Positions 17,487-27,452 of a stretch of DNA of 56,397 nucleotides are shown one piece after another. This stretch comes from Suilimivivens sp964458255 (lineage in GTDB: Bacteria > Bacillota > Clostridia > Lachnospirales > Lachnospiraceae), in the NCBI GenBank assembly GCA_964458255.1, contig CAYWHY010000004.1, forward strand, positions 1 through 56,397, written 5' to 3'. The notes below the pieces were generated by a model. That model was not told where the DNA came from. It was given only the letters and a program-made list of their open reading frames with translations, and did no database searches. Position numbers and translations under genes: made by a program. Each line of letters opens with the position of its first letter. Position 1 is the stretch's first letter.

Positions 17487-18902
17487 ATGAAAGCATTTAT
17501 GGATAAGGATTTCTTATTATCCACCCCTACTGCACAGACTCTTTATCACGAGTATGCAGAAAAAGCACCCATTTTGGATTATCACTGTCACATTAATCCC
17601 AGAGAAATTGCCGAAGATCGCAGATTCGACAATATCACTCAGGTCTGGCTGGGCGGTGACCATTACAAATGGCGTTTCATGCGCTCTTGCGGTGTAGAAG
17701 AACGTTACATTACCGGAGATGCTTCTGACAAAGAAAAATTTTTTAAATGGGCTGAGGTTCTCGGTAAAGCTATCGGCAATCCACTTTATCACTGGAGCCA
17801 TTTGGAATTACAAAGATATTTCGGTTACAACGGTGCTTTAAACAAAAACACAGCAGAAGAAGTTTGGAATCTGTGTAATGCAAAGTTAGCAGAGCCTTCC
17901 ATGAGTGCACGCAACTTAATTAAACAATCAAATGTAACATTAGTTTGTACAACAGATGATCCTATTGATTCTTTGGAATGGCATGCTATGATTGCTGCAG
18001 ATGACAGCTTTGATGTGCAGGTTCTTCCTGCATGGCGTCCTGATAAGGCTATGAATATTGAAAAACCTGATTATTTAGATTACCTTGCTAAACTCTCTGA
18101 AGTAAGCGGCATTAAGGTTGATTCCTTCGCATCCATGAAAAAAGCCCTTGCTAACCGTATGGACTTCTTTGCTTCAAGAGGATGTAACGTTTCCGATCAC
18201 GGTTTGGAATTTGTAATGTACTATCCTGCTTCCGACGAAGAAGTAGAAGCAATTTTAGCAAAGCGTCTTGCAGGCGAAACTCTTACGAAAGATGAAGAAC
18301 TGGCTTTTAAGACCGCCTTTATGATATTTGTCGGCAAAGAATACTGCAAACGGGATTGGGTAATGCAGCTTCACTATGGTTGTAAAAGAGATAATAACAG
18401 GCTTATGTATGCAAAACTCGGTCCCGATACAGGTTTTGACTGCATCAGCAATTATACTCCTTCTGCACAGTTAGCTGACTTCCTGAATGCATTGGTTCAA
18501 ACTGATGAACTACCCAAAACCATTCTTTACAGCCTGAATCCTAACGACAATCAGGCAATCGGTACTATTTTAGGATGTTTTCAGGATTCTACCGCAGTTG
18601 CTAAAATTCAGCAGGGAAGTGCCTGGTGGTTTAACGATCACAAAGTAGGTATGCAGGATCAGATGCTTTCCCTTGCAAATTTAGGTAATTTATCCGGATT
18701 TGTAGGAATGCTTACCGACTCCAGAAGCTTCCTCTCCTACACAAGACATGAATATTTCCGTCGTATTATGTGTAATTTAATTGGTAATTTAGTTGAAAAC
18801 GGAGAATTCCCGGCAGATATGGAAATCCTCTCCGAAATCGTAACTGACATATCTTACAACAATGCTGTAAGATACTTCAAATTCGATTTAGAAGAGGCTT
18901 AA
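17487..18902 (+). CDS. uxaC: Glucuronate (uronate) isomerase
   Basis: The 471-residue enzyme isomerises D-glucuronate to D-fructuronate and D-galacturonate to D-tagaturonate, the first step of the pathway continued by uxaB and uxaA. It belongs to the amidohydrolase-like UxaC family. The metal-binding DYHCHINPREIAEDR motif is near the N-terminus, CTTDDPIDSLEWH in the middle, and the QLHYGCKRDNNRLM and GMLTDSRSFLSYTRHEYFRR segments lie in the C-terminal half. I chose the ATG at 17487 because AAGGAGGA lies 7 nt upstream and the length then fits the family. It probably shares a transcript with the LacI-type gene. Confidence 0.97.
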   Translation: MKAFMDKDFLLSTPTAQTLYHEYAEKAPILDYHCHINPREIAEDRRFDNITQVWLGGDHYKWRFMRSCGVEERYITGDASDKEKFFKWAEVLGKAIGNPLYHWSHLELQRYFGYNGALNKNTAEEVWNLCNAKLAEPSMSARNLIKQSNVTLVCTTDDPIDSLEWHAMIAADDSFDVQVLPAWRPDKAMNIEKPDYLDYLAKLSEVSGIKVDSFASMKKALANRMDFFASRGCNVSDHGLEFVMYYPASDEEVEAILAKRLAGETLTKDEELAFKTAFMIFVGKEYCKRDWVMQLHYGCKRDNNRLMYAKLGPDTGFDCISNYTPSAQLADFLNALVQTDELPKTILYSLNPNDNQAIGTILGCFQDSTAVAKIQQGSAWWFNDHKVGMQDQMLSLANLGNLSGFVGMLTDSRSFLSYTRHEYFRRIMCNLIGNLVENGEFPADMEILSEIVTDISYNNAVRYFKFDLEEA

Positions 18903-18925
18903 ATCCAAAAAGGATGACAAAATCG

Positions 18926-20209
18926 TTATCGGACAATTTGATTTCTTCCGTTATTTTTGCCATGATATAATTTTTTATCTGCACAACATATTAATGAATC
19001 TATATCGTCCGTATTGCCCCTTGAAATACCAAAGGTCATAGTAATACGGACGATTTGTTCATTGTAAACTATTTCTTTTTCTTTTATTTCATCCAGTATT
19101 GCTGCAAGTTTGCATATAGCATTTTCTTCGTTTCCATCCTTAAAGACAAGTAAAAACTCTTCTCCACCCCATCTTGCTGCAAATCCTTCTCCGTACATAG
19201 CCTTTTTCATAATGTTTGCCACTTCTGCAAGTACAAGATCACCACACTCATGACCATATGTATCATTCACACGTTTAAAATGATCTACATCTCCGATGGC
19301 TATGCAGAAATCAACATTTTTTTCCACTTTATCCCTTTGTATTTCAAGCAGCTTCTTTTCTCCGTATCTTCGGTTGAACAAACCGGTCAGGGCGTCCTTT
19401 TCTACCAGCTCTATCAAAGCTTTCTGCATATTAACCGCATACCTGCCCATATCCCCAAGCTCATCATCTCTTTTTGCTACTTCATAATCAAGACTGTCTG
19501 CCAGATTGCCGTTTGCAACCTTTTCAAGAAATTTTTCAATTTTCTTAATCGCTCTTATCAGCTTCTTTGCAAACTGAATCGTAATAAGTCCCGTCACAAG
19601 CATTGCCAGCAAACCAATGCCAACGATTGGAAAAACAGAATCCATAACACTGTTGTAGACATCCTCTGTCGGTTTCGCAACAAAAAGCATACCAATTATA
19701 GTTTTATCAGAATTAACAATTGGCACATAATAAGCAAAATATTCTTTTGTGCCAATTGTTACACTGGGATAAAAGACCGGTTTTTTTCCGACTAATACAT
19801 CACGCGTAACTATAGCATTGACTTTTGTTCCAACCAGCCTTGTCCCTTTTTCATCATATAATGTTGTTATCACTCTGGTATCCTGATAAAAAAAAGTAAT
19901 ATCCGTACCTGTTTCTGCTTTAATCGTATCAATAATGGAAAAGTCTCCGTTTATACGGTGTTCACCTTTCAGCATGTAAAATTCACCATTCTGTGTTGCC
20001 ACTGAATAATCGCCGGGATACAGATGATCATATAAGGTCAATATTGTCGTGCTTAAATCCATCAGTCCCTGCTTTACCTCTTTGTTCAGTGCTTCCACCA
20101 TGCTGTGAGTACTAAAAAACATAATTCCCAGTGCCAGCAAAAAAAGAGGAACAATTGTCATACTAAGCAGTTTTCCATATAAACTATTCTTTCCTTCACC
20201 TTTCTCCAT
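18926..20209 (-). CDS. Membrane-bound diguanylate cyclase (Cache-HAMP-GGDEF)
   Basis: The 427-residue protein should make c-di-GMP from two GTP. TM1 lies at about 9-33, a single-Cache-like extracytoplasmic sensor at about 34-178, TM2 at about 185-207, HAMP-like sequence to about 255, then a GGDEF domain with the active motif RWGGEEF and ALTGLFNRR upstream. The expected RxxD inhibitory site just before GGEEF is absent (the aligned residues are about YGEG), so product inhibition may be lost. The ATG at 20209 has GGGGGGA just upstream and avoids overlap; an in-frame ATG at 20242 has no ribosome site and overlaps the preceding gene by 14 bp. It is last in the solute-binding/permease cluster. Confidence 0.92.
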   Translation of the reverse strand: MEKGEGKNSLYGKLLSMTIVPLFLLALGIMFFSTHSMVEALNKEVKQGLMDLSTTILTLYDHLYPGDYSVATQNGEFYMLKGEHRINGDFSIIDTIKAETGTDITFFYQDTRVITTLYDEKGTRLVGTKVNAIVTRDVLVGKKPVFYPSVTIGTKEYFAYYVPIVNSDKTIIGMLFVAKPTEDVYNSVMDSVFPIVGIGLLAMLVTGLITIQFAKKLIRAIKKIEKFLEKVANGNLADSLDYEVAKRDDELGDMGRYAVNMQKALIELVEKDALTGLFNRRYGEKKLLEIQRDKVEKNVDFCIAIGDVDHFKRVNDTYGHECGDLVLAEVANIMKKAMYGEGFAARWGGEEFLLVFKDGNEENAICKLAAILDEIKEKEIVYNEQIVRITMTFGISRGNTDDIDSLICCADKKLYHGKNNGRNQIVR

Positions 20210-20228
20210 CCAATCCCCCCACAGTTTT

Positions 20229-23200
20229 TTAGCGGTTCTCATTTAAATATATCTGAGCCCTGCTCTGAATAATGGATGCCACCTCTTGTGCACTCTTCTG
20301 TCCGGCAAAATACGGTGCCGTTTCTTCTTCAATAATCTGCATCAGATCTTCATCATAGCTATATACATCAGTAATACTGCATATCTCCTTTTTCAATTGT
20401 TCTGCTTCCTCTGCTGACATGGGAGCAAGTTCTATTTCCATTTCCTGCATATAATATATATCCGGTGCTTCAACTTCATTTCCATTTTCATCCGTATAAG
20501 TAGAAATTTGGGTTGCTTCCTCTGCCATCGCATCCAAACGTTTGATACTGATTGGCAATGCATAGCTGATATTATCCTGATATTCATCTGTCAAAAAATA
20601 TTTCAGAAACTCATATGCTCCCTCTTTGTTTTTCGACTTTGCCGACATGGCAAACTGTATATTTGCCAATATGGCAGAGCCATCACCATCCGTTGTTGGA
20701 TATCCTATCATGGTAACCGGCTCACCAAAAGTTCCTTTTTCCATATAATTATAACTATCAAAATCATAAATGGTAGTTTCCCTGCACAGGACTTTACCCT
20801 CACGCCACATGCTTTCATACTTCATCCAATAGTCATCCGCATAAGTAGTGTCATCAATTTCATTTGGAAAACGCATTGCAAATTCCAGCAACTCAACAAA
20901 ACCGTCAGAATCAAAGTTACACTTTCCTGTTTCCTTTTCCACAAATGCATTCCCCATACTGATGCAACTCATCAAGATATTACTTCTTGTTGTATATGTC
21001 AAAAACTCCGTTTTCTCCGGCTTTGCTTCAATAATCTTGGTTGCCTCCGGTATAGTCCAGCCTCTTTCCACTCCTACATCCGAACTTTTTGCTACCAATG
21101 TACTAATCATAAAAGAAGGAACTAATCTGTACATTTTACCATCAGAAGAAAATGCTTCTATTATATTAGGTAAATAATCATCCATATCAATTTCTTTATC
21201 TGCATCTATGTATGGTTTCAAATCCTCAAATAAACCTTTTGCTATATAACTGTCAATCGGCATATTTGAACTTATCAGTAAAATATCAGGTACCTTCCCC
21301 GATATAATATCTGCATTTAATCTGTTGATACCGGCCATATAATCATTTTCTGTACCATACAGGGAAGAATAGTCCTGAATACTAATCCTATATGTTTCAC
21401 TGTTTTTATTAAAATTAACAACTGCAGTTCTGACTTCCCAGTTCATACCGTCGCAAGCCAGTGTCAGACCGATTTTGTCTTTCACATCAGCAGGATTCAC
21501 TTTTGTAAATCTGCCCTGACACATATTTCCTGTTTCCATGTCATCATAAGTAGCAAAAAATTCTGTTTCACTAATAGGTATCACATTAAATACGCTGTAT
21601 ATCCCCAAGTCAGAATCTATGTAATTCATCAACTGCGTCTTATCCTCATCTCCAATATTGTACCCATAAACGCCATAAGAATTAACCAGATACAAGTCAT
21701 AACCAATTCCCGGATATACCGAATATTCATACGACGTTCCCGGCAGCTTTGTTTTATTAGCACATGTTCCCTTCTCCAAATCCACATAAGCCACATAAAG
21801 TCCTGTATCCTCATAAATCAGTGCAGCTATCTTACCGTTTTCAAGAACATATAAATTCGTTGTCTCAAAGTTTTCTTCCCCTGCCGTTTTTACTATCGTT
21901 ACAACATTTCCTTTTTCATCAAATTTGACATAATTGCCTATCATATTAACATATACATATCCGTCTTTGAGCAATATATCGCCGGTATAAAAATAATCTA
22001 CGTTGACTAAGGCCTCCAATTCGGGCATGGAATTTAATTCAATACAAAAAACTTCTTTCCCCTGCTCAGTCATTTTTACAAGGTAATATACATCTTTGTA
22101 CTCCCCGTTTTCGTCCGGTTCCACGCTATATACATTTTTGACAGCATAGATATATCCGTTCCCATCTGCACATATATTATTTAAGCTTTCATTTTCTCCT
22201 ATAGACAATTGTACCTTCTCTTTCACTGCCCCGTCAAAATCAAGTATCCAAAAATCGATTACCGGATTTTCTTGGAAGTAATCATAGGCAAAAGCATACA
22301 ACCGCTCTCCCCCTTTAATCATTGTAAAAGAGTTTTCTTCTCCCTCTAAAAGCTTTAACTTTTCCACACGATATATATAATCTTTGGAAGCTGCCTGTTT
22401 TTTTCCATCATCCCTTTCTCCACATCCTGTAAGCATTATTGTTAGCACTAAAACAAAGCTGAAAAAAGCAACCTTACTTTTTATCAATTTCATAAACTTA
22501 CTCATCCCTTTTCTCCCTATAACAATAAATGTAACACTCATAATAACTATTGCTATCACCAAAAACAAAAACCGGAGCAGTAAAAAAAATGCAATCACAT
22601 CTTCATATCCTCTTGCCACATTTTCCCAATAAGGATATTCTACTGCTTGATTCTGCATAGAACGGATTCCAAAATCCAGAATCACACGGATTAATGCCTC
22701 TACGGAATATCTGGCAGAATTTTCTATTACTGTCATTTCTTCTTCACTAAATCCAAATTTTTCTTTTACCGTATTATATACAAATCCTTTTACCGGATTA
22801 GGCGAAACCAGCTCATAAGTACTGATGCCTTCTCCCGTACCATATTGTGATAAAGTTTCATAAGACACAAAAATAATCGTCTCATCCAAACCGGCCGCTT
22901 CAAAAAAATGTCCTTCCTCTCTCTTGAAAACACCGGCAATATAATGGGGCACTCCCCCTATGGTAACGCTCATCCCCGCAATATTGTCAGACCCAAACAG
23001 TCTCCACGCAGCATCTTCATCCAATAGAACGGAATCCTTCATTAAATCATTGCCCGAAAAATAACTGCCGTCTAAAAGCGTTAGGGGATGAAAGAAAAAA
23101 AAGTCGCCCCCGATTCCTATTGCATCCGTCTCTAAGGTTGCCTGCCCGCTTACAACCGTAATTTCACCTTGTGCACTATAGGCATCCACATACAGTCTGC

Positions 23201-23495
23201 TGCTTTGGTTTTCTTCAAAAACAGCTGCTTCCTGCATCGCGGCAGACAATTGATTTTGAAAACTTTTTATTTGGAATTCATCCACTTGCGTACCCTTTGA
23301 AAAGAAACAACTTACCTGGGCTGCTCCCCCCTTGAGTGCCCAGCGCATGGCAGCCTGTTGGTCAGTCACTCCGGCAATCATATGATTACTGATTCCTGTT
23401 ATGATACCATAAAAAACAAGGCAAATGATTGCTGTCAGCACCGATACCTTCTGCCACAAAGATAAACAACCAAAAAACTCCTTTACTTTTGCCAC
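20229..23495 (-). CDS. MacB-type extracytoplasmic domain joined in frame to a solute-binding lipoprotein
   Basis: This continuous 1088-codon frame (GTG start, AAAGGAG 6-7 nt upstream) has two parts. Residues 1-330: TM1 at about 17-38, a MacB_PCD-like domain (DGSYFSGNDLMKDSVLLDED, AAWRLFG, IAGVFKREEG) and TM2 at about 298-325; the rest of an FtsX fold and any ATPase are missing. Residues 331-1088: a second signal sequence with lipobox LTGC, a propeller-like region of about 330 residues and a family-1-type solute-binding domain ending in a GQKS motif. The second part alone is 758 residues, close to the 746-residue paralogue that begins the cluster, and it has its own ribosome site. A one-base indel may have fused two genes that once overlapped as ATGA. 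Confidence 0.85.
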   Translation of the reverse strand: MAKVKEFFGCLSLWQKVSVLTAIICLVFYGIITGISNHMIAGVTDQQAAMRWALKGGAAQVSCFFSKGTQVDEFQIKSFQNQLSAAMQEAAVFEENQSSRLYVDAYSAQGEITVVSGQATLETDAIGIGGDFFFFHPLTLLDGSYFSGNDLMKDSVLLDEDAAWRLFGSDNIAGMSVTIGGVPHYIAGVFKREEGHFFEAAGLDETIIFVSYETLSQYGTGEGISTYELVSPNPVKGFVYNTVKEKFGFSEEEMTVIENSARYSVEALIRVILDFGIRSMQNQAVEYPYWENVARGYEDVIAFFLLLRFLFLVIAIVIMSVTFIVIGRKGMSKFMKLIKSKVAFFSFVLVLTIMLTGCGERDDGKKQAASKDYIYRVEKLKLLEGEENSFTMIKGGERLYAFAYDYFQENPVIDFWILDFDGAVKEKVQLSIGENESLNNICADGNGYIYAVKNVYSVEPDENGEYKDVYYLVKMTEQGKEVFCIELNSMPELEALVNVDYFYTGDILLKDGYVYVNMIGNYVKFDEKGNVVTIVKTAGEENFETTNLYVLENGKIAALIYEDTGLYVAYVDLEKGTCANKTKLPGTSYEYSVYPGIGYDLYLVNSYGVYGYNIGDEDKTQLMNYIDSDLGIYSVFNVIPISETEFFATYDDMETGNMCQGRFTKVNPADVKDKIGLTLACDGMNWEVRTAVVNFNKNSETYRISIQDYSSLYGTENDYMAGINRLNADIISGKVPDILLISSNMPIDSYIAKGLFEDLKPYIDADKEIDMDDYLPNIIEAFSSDGKMYRLVPSFMISTLVAKSSDVGVERGWTIPEATKIIEAKPEKTEFLTYTTRSNILMSCISMGNAFVEKETGKCNFDSDGFVELLEFAMRFPNEIDDTTYADDYWMKYESMWREGKVLCRETTIYDFDSYNYMEKGTFGEPVTMIGYPTTDGDGSAILANIQFAMSAKSKNKEGAYEFLKYFLTDEYQDNISYALPISIKRLDAMAEEATQISTYTDENGNEVEAPDIYYMQEMEIELAPMSAEEAEQLKKEICSITDVYSYDEDLMQIIEEETAPYFAGQKSAQEVASIIQSRAQIYLNENR
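22503..22518 (-). promoter_or_regulatory. Internal ribosome site and start inside the MacB/solute-binding fusion
   Basis: AGGGAG (22513-22518) stands 7 nt before an in-frame ATG (22503-22505) that opens a complete lipoprotein signal sequence. If one G of the GGG at 22506-22508 were absent, the upstream frame would end at the TGA overlapping this ATG, the usual operon junction. The second half could therefore also be translated alone, as a 758-residue lipoprotein (20229-22505). Confidence 0.55.
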
Positions 23496-23507
23496 CCTGC
23501 TCTCCTT

Positions 23508-25505
23508 TTATGCTTCATTTAATCTTACCTGGGTTCCTGCCTCTACAGGCTTTGTTGATGTAGTAATTACATATTCATATCCATAAAGCCCCGCTGATAC
23601 GGCTGTATTATTATCATCCGATGCAAGCACCTCCACATCTACTCTGGTTGCCATATACCTGTTACCTAAAGGACTGTTTTTGGATTCCACAATCAGAATA
23701 AACTTACCGTTACTGTCTTCCCTAACAGCACTGTTTGGTACCACAAATTCATATTCAGTGCTTCTTTGTCCTACCGAAATATTAAGTGCCTGCCCCTGCT
23801 GAATACTGTTTCCCGTTACGTCAAACACCAAAAGCTTTTTCTGACCCGCACTTTCAGGATCCGGCTTAATAGCAGACAAAATTATCTGTACATCATCATA
23901 ATACCAAGCATTCTGAAGTTCTGCCGTATCCCCTAGCTGTACTTTTTTGGCCTGTTCATTGGTAACGGAAAAGCTTACAGTAAATCCCTTCCCTTCCACC
24001 TGAATCACCGCAGCCGCCTGTTCCGGTTCGGTTGTTTCTCCAGCTACATAGGAAAGAGAGAGCACTGTACCTGCTACAGGTGCTTTAATTGCTGCTCCCG
24101 CAGAATTTGCCTCCAATCTGGCAATTTCTTCCTTCTTTTTTTCCAAATCACTGCCCGCCTTTGCAAGATCCAGCTCTGCATTAATATCAGCCGCCATTTC
24201 TGTCTGTTCTTCCTTCAGCAAATCATATACTGCCTGCGCATTTTTCAATGCCGCCTCAGCATTCAAGACTTTGTTCTGATAAGCTACCGAAGACTGCTTA
24301 TTCGCGCTTGTAATTTCTGTTATATTTTGGTTTGCAGCATCCAATTTTTCCTGTGCCTCTTTCACACTGTCAGAAGATGATACCGTAATAGCATTCACTT
24401 CAGCAAGTTTTGCCTGTAATCCCGTCAATTGATTCTTTAAACCGGTAAGTTGGCCTTGCCTGTTTTGACCATCTCCATATTCCTTAAGTGTAACTGCAAT
24501 ATGATTCAGTTCATCAACTGCTACCCGATACTCACCATATTTAGCTTCACATTCTTTTTGCTGATCCGAACTTACGCCTATATTTTCCCAATCAATATCG
24601 TTGTACCATCTTTTAACCTCTTCCTCTGAACTTGTATCCGCGATTGATGTCCCCGACAAAGTCGGCATACTAAGTGTACATAGTGCTGTCAGTTTAGTCT
24701 TTACCTTATTAAGCGCATTCTGATAGGCTGTATCGCCACTCCCAGTTCCTCCTGATACACCGGTCATAGATTGGGCATTGGAAATAAGCATCTCTAAATC
24801 CGCTATCTGATTTTGTAATTCTGTTATTTCTGCATTCAGTTCTGCTATTCTCTTTTCCTTTTTCTTTTCAAAAGACGCCTGTGCATTTGCAAGCTCCGTA
24901 GTAGCCTGTGCTTTATCAAGTTCATCTTCTTCCGTAGCAACACTTGCCTCATTAGTGCTGACAGAACTTTGTAAGGTAATGGCATTTAATGCATTCTGAC
25001 ACTCCCTTACTCTTGCCTCGGCTGCCTGCAGACGATTCTGCATATCAGTTACCTTTGCCTGATATGTTGCAAACGAATCCGTTTTTCCGCTTGCCACTTT
25101 ATGAATTACTTCAGAAGATACCGTACCGCCGAACAATCCCTTCATGTAAGTAAGTTCCAGTTCCTCAAGCTCCATCCTTGCTTTTTCAAGCTCATCGCTT
25201 TCTGCATCCTCCAAATAATAAATAATCTGGTCTTTTTCTACAAAATCTCCTTGGGAAACCGCTACACCTGAAATTACCCGTGATTCTTTTACTATAACAT
25301 TATATGGATCTGTCGCTTCAACATTCCCTGTTCCTCTTACCTTTGCCGTAATGGTTCCCGGCTGTACATACTGTGTTGCCACCTCCGGTAATGAATAATT
25401 CATAATTGTATTGGAAAAAAAGGTAAGCACAAGCATAACTGTCAAAAAAATAATTGCTGCATTCTTTACCCATTCTCTTCTCTTAGATGTTGTATTTTCA
25501 TTCAT
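23508..25505 (-). CDS. HlyD/MacA-like membrane-fusion (adaptor) protein
   Basis: The 665-residue protein has one N-terminal membrane helix (about 15-35), a biotinyl-lipoyl-like half (YVQPGTITAKVRGTGNV), and a very long helical coiled-coil region (about 105-455) rich in Glu, Gln and Lys. A second lipoyl half follows (KAPVAGTVLSLSYVAGE), then a beta-barrel C-terminus. That is the HlyD/MacA adaptor layout; in Gram-positives such adaptors work with MacB-type ABC exporters. The next gene carries a MacB extracytoplasmic domain, but no MacB ATPase or complete permease is present. The start could be the ATG at 25505 or a GTG at 25517; AAAGGT is too close to the GTG. Confidence 0.88.
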   Translation of the reverse strand: MNENTTSKRREWVKNAAIIFLTVMLVLTFFSNTIMNYSLPEVATQYVQPGTITAKVRGTGNVEATDPYNVIVKESRVISGVAVSQGDFVEKDQIIYYLEDAESDELEKARMELEELELTYMKGLFGGTVSSEVIHKVASGKTDSFATYQAKVTDMQNRLQAAEARVRECQNALNAITLQSSVSTNEASVATEEDELDKAQATTELANAQASFEKKKEKRIAELNAEITELQNQIADLEMLISNAQSMTGVSGGTGSGDTAYQNALNKVKTKLTALCTLSMPTLSGTSIADTSSEEEVKRWYNDIDWENIGVSSDQQKECEAKYGEYRVAVDELNHIAVTLKEYGDGQNRQGQLTGLKNQLTGLQAKLAEVNAITVSSSDSVKEAQEKLDAANQNITEITSANKQSSVAYQNKVLNAEAALKNAQAVYDLLKEEQTEMAADINAELDLAKAGSDLEKKKEEIARLEANSAGAAIKAPVAGTVLSLSYVAGETTEPEQAAAVIQVEGKGFTVSFSVTNEQAKKVQLGDTAELQNAWYYDDVQIILSAIKPDPESAGQKKLLVFDVTGNSIQQGQALNISVGQRSTEYEFVVPNSAVREDSNGKFILIVESKNSPLGNRYMATRVDVEVLASDDNNTAVSAGLYGYEYVITTSTKPVEAGTQVRLNEA

Positions 25506-25549
25506 CCGGATATTCACACCTTTCTCAAAACAAAAATCTTTGGTTCCTT

Positions 25550-26479
25550 CTAACCTTTTATTCCTCCCTGATAGGTAATTCCCTCTATCAGATAATCCTC
25601 ACCATATAAAAAAACCAAAAGAGGAGGTACCATGTAAATGGTAGCAACTGCAAATGCGAGTCCCACTTCTCCCTCGTTAATCCTTGAAAGGAAAACCGAA
25701 AGAGGATGTTTTTGCACATCTGCCAAAAGAATCAGAGGTTGCTCCACCATATTCCAATAATCAATAAAAATTAAAATTGCAACAGAGCATAACGCACCTT
25801 TGCACAGTGGCATACATACATGTCGAAATATCTGCCATTCTCCTGCTCCGTCAATCTGTGCTGCCTCCATGACCGATGCCGGAATACGTCGCATATATTT
25901 TGTAAGCAGAAACACTGCAAATGGAGAAAAAATCCCGGGAAGCCAAATTGCCCATCTTGTATCTAATATATGCAACCAGTCAGATACCAGATAATTGGGA
26001 ACAAGCGTAACCTGATAGGGCATCAGCATCAAAATGATATACAAAAAGAAAATCATTCCTTTCATCTTACCTCTGTATCTGGTAAACCCATAAGAAGCAC
26101 CTGATGCAACAAGCAGCTGAAATACCAATATCGGCACAACTAACAAAACAGAATTCCAAAACTTAAACAAATAATCCGGACTTTTGAGAAGTACCGTAAT
26201 ATACTGACTAAAGGATACCATATCGGGAATAAATTTTAAATTGACTTTTTCTGCTATAAATGTTTTGCCTCCGGTATCCGTTGTTGCAAATACCTGTCCG
26301 TAATTTGCCGAAATTTCTGATGCCGACATAAAAGAATTGGATATGGTAAGCACAATAGGCATCAAAAACAGAAAGGCAAAACTGCCCGCAACCATTGTGG
26401 CAAAAAAACGTCTGATACTACGACTTTTCTGTTTTCTTTTTATTTTTTTTTGATAACTGAAACCTGCAACTGTCTTCAT
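25550..26479 (-). CDS. Carbohydrate ABC transporter permease, MalG/UgpE type
   Basis: The 309-residue inner-membrane permease has about six helices. It carries the EAA loop (EAAQIDGAGEWQIFRHVCMPL) that contacts the ATPase and a typical carbohydrate uptake 2 C-terminus. A roughly 45-residue insert after TM1 (about 55-100) is larger than in MalG of E. coli but common in Clostridia. It overlaps its partner permease by 4 bp (ATGA), so the two form a heterodimer. No ATPase gene is in the cluster, so a shared MsmX-type ATPase elsewhere is expected. Confidence 0.93.
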   Translation of the reverse strand: MKTVAGFSYQKKIKRKQKSRSIRRFFATMVAGSFAFLFLMPIVLTISNSFMSASEISANYGQVFATTDTGGKTFIAEKVNLKFIPDMVSFSQYITVLLKSPDYLFKFWNSVLLVVPILVFQLLVASGASYGFTRYRGKMKGMIFFLYIILMLMPYQVTLVPNYLVSDWLHILDTRWAIWLPGIFSPFAVFLLTKYMRRIPASVMEAAQIDGAGEWQIFRHVCMPLCKGALCSVAILIFIDYWNMVEQPLILLADVQKHPLSVFLSRINEGEVGLAFAVATIYMVPPLLVFLYGEDYLIEGITYQGGIKG

Positions 26480-27423
26480 CCTTCCACGTCCTTTCCAAAA
26501 TAATTTTCGGTCAGGAACAGGACGCCGATTATCGCTACCATAACAACCGACATCATGATAGCTGCCGCTGACAATTTCTGATAATCAAGCTGTGTAAATG
26601 CATTGTTCATAAAATGTTGCATCATGTATATTGTATCATACGGATAATTGCCTGTTAACAAATAGATTTCCCTAAATACCTTAAACGAATTTATCAGGGA
26701 CATAATCGTCACAAACAAAATTGTGGAAGAGAGGTATCGTATCTTAATGTGCCAAAACACCTGACGGGGGGTTGCGCTCTCCAACACTGCGACCTCTATA
26801 ATGTCTTTTGGTATACTGCTCAGTGCAGCCATAAATAAAATCATATTGTAGCCCAAATTTTTCCACAAAAACAGGATAATAATAACAATCTGTGCATGAT
26901 CTGACTTCAACCAGTCTATTTTGTCTGTTCCAAATACAGCCATGGCATCATTTATCATTCCATTATAATGAAACAGCACCTGCCAAATAAGTACCACAGA
27001 AGCTATCGGCACCATCATGGGACTTAAGAAAAAAGTTCTGAACTGGCTTTTGAAAGGAATTTTACTATCAAGCAGCATAGCAAGCAAAAGCGATAAAATT
27101 ACTGCAAGAGGCACCGCTGTCAACGAGAACCTGATAGTATTTGAGGCAGCCTGTCGAAAAGCAGCATTGCTAAAAACTCTTATATAATTTTCTAAAAAGA
27201 CAAACCGGTGACTGATGGGATTATCAACCACAGAATAATAAATCACAACAAAAAAAGGTAATACAAAGAACACCAGTACACCGAAAAGGCTCGGAAAAAG
27301 AAATGCCCACGAAACGGCCTTTCCTTTTCCGTCTCTTGCGTTTGCTTTCGTTGTCTTCCTTTTCTTTTCACTTAAATTTCCTTTTCTTTTCAGAAAGTAC
27401 ATGTCCTCTTCCATCCATTTCAT
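26476..27423 (-). CDS. Carbohydrate ABC transporter permease, MalF/UgpA type
   Basis: The 315-residue permease has a basic cytoplasmic N-terminus of about 37 residues, then six helices. The EAA-type loop reads EVAVLESATPRQVFWHIKIRYL-like sequence, with the usual EAA replaced by a looser form. It pairs with the overlapping MalG-type gene. The start is uncertain: the ATG at 27423 has only a weak AAGAGA upstream, and in-frame Met codons follow at positions 4 and 8. It lies 29 nt downstream of the solute-binding lipoprotein gene that should deliver its substrate. Confidence 0.92.
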   Translation of the reverse strand: MKWMEEDMYFLKRKGNLSEKKRKTTKANARDGKGKAVSWAFLFPSLFGVLVFFVLPFFVVIYYSVVDNPISHRFVFLENYIRVFSNAAFRQAASNTIRFSLTAVPLAVILSLLLAMLLDSKIPFKSQFRTFFLSPMMVPIASVVLIWQVLFHYNGMINDAMAVFGTDKIDWLKSDHAQIVIIILFLWKNLGYNMILFMAALSSIPKDIIEVAVLESATPRQVFWHIKIRYLSSTILFVTIMSLINSFKVFREIYLLTGNYPYDTIYMMQHFMNNAFTQLDYQKLSAAAIMMSVVMVAIIGVLFLTENYFGKDVEG

Positions 27424-27452
27424 TCATGTCTCTTGGTGTGCCACCGGCCTTC

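Noticed and set aside
19250..21125. Long open frames on the plus strand (for example 19250-19795 and 20508-21125)
   Set aside because: They are antisense to the GGDEF gene and the fusion gene, have no ribosome sites, and their composition is that of reverse-complemented coding sequence.
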